Below are positions 33,953 to 40,371 of a stretch of DNA of 42,886 nucleotides, piece after piece; positions within the stretch are counted from its first letter, which is position 1; each line of letters starts with the position of its first letter. The stretch spans positions 1 through 42,886 of the forward strand of contig NZ_MTAW01000086.1 in assembly GCF_002154725.1 (NCBI RefSeq), given 5' to 3'. Origin of the DNA: Nostoc sp. 106C (GTDB lineage: Bacteria > Cyanobacteriota > Cyanobacteriia > Cyanobacteriales > Nostocaceae). The notes below the pieces were generated by a model that was not told the origin of the DNA, did no database searches, and saw nothing but the letters and a program-made list of their open reading frames with translations. Both the position numbers and the translations under genes were made by a program.

Positions 33953-36133
33953 TTAAATTAAAGTTCTCGGACGTATCTTATTTGCCTGATCAACTAAGTG
34001 AATTTTCTCCTTTCCGCTGGACAGATGCGCCATGTCCCGCAAGGCTTTTTCTAAGCCTTTTCTCAGATGGATTTCTTGGAGGGGTTGTCCTAGAATTTTC
34101 AGATCGGCAGCAGCTTGGAGTTGCTTTGAGGTTAGTAAATTCAAGGCTGTTTCTAAAACTTGCTTAGTCAAGCGATGACGATCCATACCTTCCAAGGTTA
34201 ATGTTTCAATTGCTGTGGAAGCTGCTTGGAGTTCTTGAGAACCGGGAGCAGAACGATCGCGATTAATTAAAGTCCGGGCAATTTCAACTCGCGATCGCGT
34301 AAATAAACTAGAGGCTGGCGGTACACGTTCCAATGCGGCGACTGCACCTTTGCGGTCTCCAGTTGCACACAGACAACGAGCCAATCCAAATGCGGCTGTT
34401 ACATAACCAGGATCGGTACGCGATACCAGATCGTACATCTTAATTGCTAGTTGATAATTTTGCGCCTGTTCTGCTGCTAAACCCAGCGCTAGCTTGGGAG
34501 CTAACTCGCCCGGTAGGTCAAAATAAACTTGGTCAAATGCTTTCTGTGCTTCTGTGGCTCTATTCTGCGCCATCAAAACACGTCCCCGATACCAGAAAAT
34601 GCGCCAGTCCCAAGGATCTTTCGCTTCGACTTTTGCTAAAGATTGCTCTACTTCCTCAAAGTCACCCACATCAATCAGGGTATTTGCTAATCGTAACCAT
34701 GCTTCGCTGGAAGTTGGAAATTGCTTGACGACCACATCTAAACTTACAGCTCGCTTAACTGGATCGGCGATCGCACTGGCGTTAAGCACTGCATTAAAGC
34801 CAGAATCGCTGGCATCTAATATGGGTATAGGTAATTGTTGATATTCTGGTTGAATGGGTTCCAAGCTACCGCTGTGAGTCAGAGCCAACATATCGCCGCT
34901 CAACAGATTGCTGGTAAATGGACGGGGGAGATTAGTTGCGATCGCCACGACTTCCCGCAGCACACCCAATAACTGATCTGCCATTTCATCGGCTGACTGA
35001 AAACGGTCATCGGGATTTTCCGCAGTCGCTTTAATTAAGAAGCGATAAAGTGATTCTTGTTGGACAAATAACGGTTCTTCTTGAGGGCTGGGTAAGGTGT
35101 AGAGGTGTTCTTTACTAAAGCCTTTAATATCAGTGAGCAGTACCGCCAAAGTTCTCCCAATAGTAAATAAATCGGAAACAACTGTCGGACCTTCACCTGC
35201 TTCTGGGGCGCTGTAACCTACTGTGCCGTAAATATCGCCATCCAGGTCATCTATGCGGCGGACACCACCTAAGTCAATGAGCTTGACATCGCCGCCTTCG
35301 ACCATGATATTGTCTGGCTTGAAGTCGCAATATACCATGCCTAAAGAATGCAAATAAGCAAATGCACTGAGGATGCGGTGAATATAAGCGATCGCTTCTG
35401 CTACTGGTAGCGGCCCCCGACTTTTGCGAATTTCCTTGAGGGTTTTACCGCCAACATACTCCATGACAATAAAACCCTCAGTACCGTGGTTGACAAAGTT
35501 GTAAATTCCCACGATATTGCCGTGTTTTACAGCTGCGAGGAACTGTCTTTCAGCCACAGCAACGGCTGCACTAGCTGCATCTTCAGTATTCAGCAGTCCC
35601 TTTAACACTACATAGCGAGATAGGGTTTTATCAAAACCTAAGTAAATCCAGCCTAAACCACCATAAGCGATCGCTCCTTTGACTTCGTATTGCCCCACAA
35701 CTAAATCACCAGGATTGAGGCTAGGGATAAACGAATACTTTTGTCCACACTTGCTACAAAATCCCTTTTCTCGCCGCAAAGGATGATTGCAATTACTACA
35801 AAAGCGCTTATTCTCCGGCACCATTGGGTTAGGAATAATCGCTTTTTCTGGCTCAGTTGAAGGTAGTTCTGGCACAGAGATTAACCCTGCTCCCAGTTGT
35901 CTGCGACTACTACGGGCAGAAGTACCACTAGTACGTCGCGAACCCTTGGAACGGTTGGTTAAGGGAGATGAACCTGTACCCGTAGTCACTGGTGAACTTC
36001 TAGCTGTAATAGTTGCGCTTTGCTTCTGGCTGCTGAAATTTTGAGATTTTACCGCCGCCAACCCGCAGACATTACAATAGCCATCTTCAATAATGCCAGT
36101 GCATCCATTTCGCGTGCAGCGATCGCTGTTCAT
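33953..36133 (-). CDS. pknG: PknG-type Ser/Thr protein kinase (zinc ribbons, kinase, TPR)
   Basis: A 726-residue soluble kinase. Zinc ribbons at 6-23 (CTRNGC, CNVC) and 112-129 (CSNC, CSKC) flank a Ser/Thr/Arg-rich linker. The kinase domain (about 147-405) has Gly-loop AYGGLGW, Lys178, YCDFKPDN in place of HRDxKxxN, and DLGG in place of DFG. The same divergent features (YNDLKPEN, DLGA, AHGGLGW) define mycobacterial PknG, as I recall it. A TPR region (about 455-620) includes FPGELAPKLAL-like PGELAPKLAL and AAFGLAR; the C-terminus LVDQANKIRP matches PknG LVDMANKVRP. The ATG has a GGAG ribosome site with 7-base spacing. In actinobacteria PknG phosphorylates the FHA protein GarA/OdhI; an FHA protein is encoded 3.3 kb downstream. 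Confidence 0.93.
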   Translation of the reverse strand: MNSDRCTRNGCTGIIEDGYCNVCGLAAVKSQNFSSQKQSATITARSSPVTTGTGSSPLTNRSKGSRRTSGTSARSSRRQLGAGLISVPELPSTEPEKAIIPNPMVPENKRFCSNCNHPLRREKGFCSKCGQKYSFIPSLNPGDLVVGQYEVKGAIAYGGLGWIYLGFDKTLSRYVVLKGLLNTEDAASAAVAVAERQFLAAVKHGNIVGIYNFVNHGTEGFIVMEYVGGKTLKEIRKSRGPLPVAEAIAYIHRILSAFAYLHSLGMVYCDFKPDNIMVEGGDVKLIDLGGVRRIDDLDGDIYGTVGYSAPEAGEGPTVVSDLFTIGRTLAVLLTDIKGFSKEHLYTLPSPQEEPLFVQQESLYRFLIKATAENPDDRFQSADEMADQLLGVLREVVAIATNLPRPFTSNLLSGDMLALTHSGSLEPIQPEYQQLPIPILDASDSGFNAVLNASAIADPVKRAVSLDVVVKQFPTSSEAWLRLANTLIDVGDFEEVEQSLAKVEAKDPWDWRIFWYRGRVLMAQNRATEAQKAFDQVYFDLPGELAPKLALGLAAEQAQNYQLAIKMYDLVSRTDPGYVTAAFGLARCLCATGDRKGAVAALERVPPASSLFTRSRVEIARTLINRDRSAPGSQELQAASTAIETLTLEGMDRHRLTKQVLETALNLLTSKQLQAAADLKILGQPLQEIHLRKGLEKALRDMAHLSSGKEKIHLVDQANKIRPRTLI

Positions 36134-36144
36134 TTAAATCTCCT

Positions 36145-36187
36145 GATTAGTCATTTGTCATTGGTCATTTGTCATTGGTCAAGAGTC
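36145..36187. repeat. Heptamer-type repeat upstream of the pknG-type gene
   Basis: Tandem TCATTTG/TCATTGG units immediately upstream of the kinase gene's ribosome site, same family as elsewhere in the window. Confidence 0.65.
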
Positions 36188-36194
36188 AAACTCG

Positions 36195-36299
36195 CAATTT
36201 TGGTTTTAAAGGCGCAACTTCCAGGCTCAAAGCTGCAACATTCAGGCTCAAAGCCTCAACGTTCAGGCTCAAAGGCTCAATTTCCAGGCTTAAAGGCTC
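36195..36299. repeat. 21-bp tandem repeat, four clear units plus one degenerate
   Basis: Units of 21 bases at 36216, 36237, 36258 and 36279, consensus AAC(A/T)TTCAGGCTCAAAGGCTC; a degenerate unit precedes at 36195. It lies in the spacer between the coiled-coil gene and the kinase gene. Being 21 bases long it stays open as a seven-residue repeat in some frames, but no real gene is indicated. Confidence 0.85.
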
Positions 36300-36365
36300 A
36301 AAAAATATCATAAATTTACAATGCAGTTTGTCCCCTTCTTCTCCCTTGTTTCATCTATAATTCCC

Positions 36366-37574
36366 CTAAGATTTGCCATTTAAACGCTTTTCATATTGAG
36401 AGACTAATTCAGCAGCTTTGTCTAAAGCAGTAGGACGTGTATACAAAAGTTGCTTTGCTTGTTCAGCTAGCTCGGATAGTTTGGCATCTTCAATCAATCC
36501 CTTGGCGAATGCTTTGGCTTTGAGAGCATCCAAGCGTCCCCGTAACTCCCGACGGCTGTCAAGGAGAGTAGTATTAGCTGTGTATGCTCGTTGTTCCGAT
36601 GCAATGTACTCTTTAGCTTTGTTCATCCAATTGTCTAAGCCGACCATAACTGGATTGACTAAACCCTCCGCTAGCTTAGTTTCTAACCTTGTCAGCCATT
36701 GACTGAGCGCATCTAATTGGACATCAGTTAATGGAGTTTGCTGTATTAAATAATTCACAATTTTTTCTTGGCTTTCCGCAAAAGCAGCCACAGAACTTGA
36801 GTGGATTGTAGTTAATTTTTCTAATAAATCGTGAGCGATCGCAAATTTCTCTCGGATTTGATGTTGCTGTTTCAGCGCTTGTTCTACAACCAATTTCACT
36901 TTTGCCAGCATTGGCTTAATCTGTTGTTCAACCTCTGCACTCACTCCCAGAGGATCTTGTTCTATACGTTGACGCAATGATGCGATCGTCGCCTGAGATT
37001 GAACTAATTCACTAAGAGAATTGGAATCTAGGGATTCTGCTAAGTTTTGCAGTGAGTAGATTTGAGATTCTGCATCCGCCAGTATGCGATCTAGATTAGC
37101 CCAAGCCGCATCAACAGCTAAAACTGTATCTCTAGCAACAGAGAAAGCATCATTCATCACTTGGAGTAACTGTGCAGGTGCGATCGCATTTGCTATGTGA
37201 GTAGCAGTCAGTAGTTCTCTGTCTGCAAGCGGTGTTTGCACAGATGCTAACTCAATTGAGGCTCCTGTTAACAGTTGTTTTACCTCATAAATTTTCTGTT
37301 CACTTGCCAAAAAGCGTGGTAATTGCTGTCGCAACTTACTCGCCTTCTCCACTACCTGCACTAATAAGTCGAAGTATTGAAACAAATCATTCATCGCCTC
37401 CAGCGCTGGAGTCACCCGCGTCGCCGTGATTCCTGTTAAATCCACTCTGGGAAAGCTTGGACTACCACAAAGTCGCTGATATGTTGGCTGTTCTTGTAGT
37501 TCTAGAAGATTTTGGCTGACAACTTTGATTTTATGTTTCCAGTCAGCTAAAAGTTGATCAATTTCATCTGTCAC
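36366..37574 (-). CDS. Helical/coiled-coil protein of unknown function, head of the PknG-type cluster
   Basis: A 402-residue, almost entirely helical, Leu/Ala/Gln-rich protein without cysteines clusters, signal peptide or membrane segments. I do not recognise a named domain. Predicted coiled-coil segments lie at about residues 1-28, 70-100, 190-260 and 330-395. A conserved-looking motif is GSPSFPRVDLTGITATRV near residue 38. The GTG at 37574 has a GGAG ribosome site with 8-base spacing. It is the first gene of the minus-strand cluster, 232 bases upstream of the kinase gene, so it may be a kinase scaffold or target; this is inference from position only. Confidence 0.65.
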   Translation of the reverse strand: MTDEIDQLLADWKHKIKVVSQNLLELQEQPTYQRLCGSPSFPRVDLTGITATRVTPALEAMNDLFQYFDLLVQVVEKASKLRQQLPRFLASEQKIYEVKQLLTGASIELASVQTPLADRELLTATHIANAIAPAQLLQVMNDAFSVARDTVLAVDAAWANLDRILADAESQIYSLQNLAESLDSNSLSELVQSQATIASLRQRIEQDPLGVSAEVEQQIKPMLAKVKLVVEQALKQQHQIREKFAIAHDLLEKLTTIHSSSVAAFAESQEKIVNYLIQQTPLTDVQLDALSQWLTRLETKLAEGLVNPVMVGLDNWMNKAKEYIASEQRAYTANTTLLDSRRELRGRLDALKAKAFAKGLIEDAKLSELAEQAKQLLYTRPTALDKAAELVSQYEKRLNGKS

Positions 37575-37774
37575 AGCGCTGACTCCTGTATCAAAGAGGC
37601 TGTTGTGGATATGGGCGATCGCTATCTGCTAACCAAGCTATTATATGTATCTTTTTTTCTAACAACTCGTGCTTAATTAATATTGAAGATTTCCACTTTC
37701 CTTCTTTAAGTCAAAAGTAGCGTGTGTTATGCCGCAAGCTAACGCACCTTAAATTTGCGATCGCCTTGACCATA

Positions 37775-38863
37775 TTAAATTTTATCTGCCAACCATTCAC
37801 GAAAACTCGAATGATAAAAGCTGTAATATTTTTCTTCTGCTATTTGTTCTTGGTGTAAAAACTCAAACCAATTTTCTAACACTTCCTCAACATCATATTC
37901 ATCTGCATTAATTAGTTGTGCAACTGCTTCTATAGATATAGACTGCTGTTGTTTGACTAAAACATTCAAGACAGCGAGGCTAAATTCCTCATCTTGATTT
38001 GCAGCCATCATTTTTTGCCAATGCTGTTGATAATATGCATTTAAACCAGATGGAATTTGATTGTAGTGTAAAGGTTGCGAGTAAAAACCCTCAGCAATAG
38101 CAGATAAAACCTGACTGATGTACATAAAATTATTTTCCGATTTAGCAGCAAGGCTAGTGCAAAATTCTTGCTCACTTATCTGATGATTACTTAGCCAAGA
38201 CTTTATATTTTCGTAAGTTAAATATTGCTGAATATATGTTTGAATATCTTGTAGAGTTTCTTCTGAGTAGCCTGCTAAATCAAGAGTCTGCGACGGCGTT
38301 TCAATTAATAAACCCGATTTCTCTCTCAAAAAAGGTCGGCGAGTTAGGAGGAAATAAACCCCATCTGCAAGATAGCGGGGAAGATAAAATAAATTTGTAC
38401 CTGGGGATTGACTATTGCGGTCAATGCGGTCTAATCCATCAATAGCAATTATCAGTTTTTGATTAGGTTCTAACTCATCGCTGATTTGCTGAATTAACTG
38501 ATGTAGAAACGTCACATGAAATGTCTCTACAGGTAACGTCTCTACATTGAATATCTCAACAAGTTGGGTGCAAATATTGCTAATGAATTCCTCAGCGCGA
38601 TTTTTACCCTCAAGTTCAACGTTGTAATAGACAACATGAGGATTATCTATCGCATACTTGGCGAGAATAGCACTTTTACCGCTACCCGGAGCGCCTGTGA
38701 TAGTGAAGTAACCCTGGTGATAACGCTGAATAAACTCTTGAATAGCCGTAAACACAAATTCATGACCGACAAAATTATGGCTTTGTTCAGTAATAATTTG
38801 CTCAAACTGTGTTGGATGTCCTCTGGAATTGATTGTAGTGGGTGGTCTGGGTGGTGAATTCAT
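37775..38863 (-). CDS. STAND/NACHT-type P-loop ATPase, short form
   Basis: A 362-residue ATPase. It begins with a linker, then the STAND-like entry NFVGHEFVFTAIQEFI, Walker A GAPGSGKS (57-64), Walker B LIIAIDGLDRID (about 137-148), sensor-1 YFLLTRRP and a winged-helix region (about 270-360) ending FYHSSFREWLADK. In larger cyanobacterial proteins this last motif directly precedes WD40 or TPR repeats; here the protein stops there, so the sensor repeats are missing. It starts 14 bases after the stop of the DUF3368 toxin gene, which suggests co-transcription with the toxin-antitoxin pair. No effector domain is present at the N-terminus (about 30 residues only). Confidence 0.85.
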   Translation of the reverse strand: MNSPPRPPTTINSRGHPTQFEQIITEQSHNFVGHEFVFTAIQEFIQRYHQGYFTITGAPGSGKSAILAKYAIDNPHVVYYNVELEGKNRAEEFISNICTQLVEIFNVETLPVETFHVTFLHQLIQQISDELEPNQKLIIAIDGLDRIDRNSQSPGTNLFYLPRYLADGVYFLLTRRPFLREKSGLLIETPSQTLDLAGYSEETLQDIQTYIQQYLTYENIKSWLSNHQISEQEFCTSLAAKSENNFMYISQVLSAIAEGFYSQPLHYNQIPSGLNAYYQQHWQKMMAANQDEEFSLAVLNVLVKQQQSISIEAVAQLINADEYDVEEVLENWFEFLHQEQIAEEKYYSFYHSSFREWLADKI

Positions 38864-38877
38864 AATTATTTTTGTTT

Positions 38878-39366
38878 TTATTCTCCAGCTTGTTGTTTAA
38901 GCAAATTGACCACAGTATCAGATAACCATAAACCAGCATCACGTAAGGCTTGAATTCCGGGAGACACGCTTAAAATTATTCCGCGTCGTTTTGCTAGCAC
39001 TATTAAGCCTCCCGTACCAATGGTGGTAATGCCTAACGATTGGCCGCAGCGCCGTGCTGCTCTATCATCAACAACGGCTGCACAATCGGAAGTTGTCAAA
39101 GCTAGACTTAATACTTGTGACTCTCCTAAACCCAAATCCCAAGCAGCAATTTCAGGTGATACAGCCGGAATTTTTACTATTTGTATCCAAGAAACACTAG
39201 GCAATTGTCTTGAGGCTGCATCATCTTCCCCTGCTGAAGTAACTTCTGTAAAAACACCTTCGGGAACAATAATTTCTTTAAAGAGTTGTGGGAGTAATTC
39301 TGCTTGTTTACTTTTAAATAAAACAATCAGAGGTGAAGAGTTGATAATGATGCCGTTAATCGACAT
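38878..39366 (-). CDS. DUF3368 PIN-like toxin
   Basis: A 162-residue PIN-fold protein of the DUF3368 family, presumed ribonuclease toxin. It has NSSPLIVLFK near the N-terminus (Asn where many PIN proteins have the first Asp), Glu in LGLGESQVLSLAL, and the acidic pair in AAVVDDRAARR followed by GTGGLIVLAKRRG. The overlap of 11 bases with the upstream UPF0175 gene indicates a coupled antitoxin-toxin pair. The first Asp position may limit catalysis; the family often shows this substitution. Confidence 0.88.
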   Translation of the reverse strand: MSINGIIINSSPLIVLFKSKQAELLPQLFKEIIVPEGVFTEVTSAGEDDAASRQLPSVSWIQIVKIPAVSPEIAAWDLGLGESQVLSLALTTSDCAAVVDDRAARRCGQSLGITTIGTGGLIVLAKRRGIILSVSPGIQALRDAGLWLSDTVVNLLKQQAGE

Positions 39367-39610
39367 TTGTCATTTCTTCGGCTAGTTCTTCTGGAGTGTA
39401 TTGCATAAAATCAACTCGGTAACGAGAGAGAGCATTAATAAACTCTGCCCTTGTTAATCCGGCAATTTCTGCTGCTTTCGCTTGAGATATGTCGCCTAAC
39501 TCATACCATTTTACTGCGGCGGCAATCCGCATCTCTTGAACGAACTCTTCAGGGTTTTTGCGGAGAGCCGAAAATACAGTTGATGGTAATTGGATTGGTA
39601 CTGTTTTCAT
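39356..39610 (-). CDS. UPF0175-family antitoxin
   Basis: An 84-residue DNA-binding-type antitoxin. LPSTVFSALRKNPEEFVQEM, then AAVKWYELGDISQAKAAEIAGLTRAEF, a helix-turn-helix, are diagnostic of UPF0175. The C-terminal acidic tail (YTPEELAEEMTNVD) probably contacts the toxin. Overlaps the toxin gene, as usual for these pairs, and likely autoregulates from its own upstream region. Confidence 0.92.
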   Translation of the reverse strand: MKTVPIQLPSTVFSALRKNPEEFVQEMRIAAAVKWYELGDISQAKAAEIAGLTRAEFINALSRYRVDFMQYTPEELAEEMTNVD

Positions 39611-39775
39611 AAAAGCGTCTTATTTACCTAATATTATGTTGAATTAGAAGAAAAGAAAAATACACCTAGAGTTGGTAGTGACAACCAGATAAAGATTTTG
39701 CTGGTAACTGTCCACCATACTATCTATTTTGGAGAATAATTAATAGATAAGACAAAAATAGAGGTAGTTATAACT

Positions 39776-40333
39776 GTGCAGTTATTAAGATGCAAGTTCA
39801 CAGTTGAGCAATATCAGAAAATGATTGAGTTGGGGATTCTTACAAAGTATGACCGAGTAGAACTAATCCGGGGAGAGATTATAGAGATGTCGCCTGTTGG
39901 AACAAAACACGCGGCTTGTGTCAGGCGACTGAGTAATAAGTTAGGTCAAAGTTTGGGAAATAGCATCATACTTTCTGTTCAAAACCCTGTAGTGTTAAAC
40001 GATAACTCACAACCTCAGCCTGATGTAGCATTACTTAAACCCCGTGATGATTTCTACGCCACTGCACACCCCCAACCCCAGGATATTTTTTTATTAATTG
40101 AAGTAGCTGATTCCACTATCGAGTATGACCGAGAAGAGAAAATTCCTTTATATGCACAAGCAAACATTATTGAAGTTTGGTTAGTAGATATTAACGAGCA
40201 AATTGTCGAAGTTTATCAACAACCAACAGCCGCAGGATATCAGCTTATGCAAAAATTTGCTTGCGATCAAGACTTATCAATTACAGCCTTCCCCGACATA
40301 AACATAACCGTCAACGAAATTCTTGGACACTAG
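39776..40333 (+). CDS. Uma2-family (DUF820) PD-(D/E)XK nuclease-fold protein
   Basis: A 185-residue protein of the large Uma2 family, abundant in cyanobacteria. It has FTVEQYQKMIELGIL, YDRVELIRGEIIEMSPVGTKH, QPQPDVALLKP and the catalytic-type strand IFLLIEVADST followed by REEKIPLYAQANIIEVWLVD, so the D-x-n-ExxD-like core is intact. Nuclease activity is predicted from fold; the physiological role is unknown. GTG start at 39776 with AGAGGT about 9 bases upstream. It stands alone on the plus strand among minus-strand genes. Confidence 0.93.
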   Translation: MQLLRCKFTVEQYQKMIELGILTKYDRVELIRGEIIEMSPVGTKHAACVRRLSNKLGQSLGNSIILSVQNPVVLNDNSQPQPDVALLKPRDDFYATAHPQPQDIFLLIEVADSTIEYDREEKIPLYAQANIIEVWLVDINEQIVEVYQQPTAAGYQLMQKFACDQDLSITAFPDINITVNEILGH

Positions 40334-40371
40334 TATCCTGTGTAGTTTATCAAAGAATTAATAATTACGAA

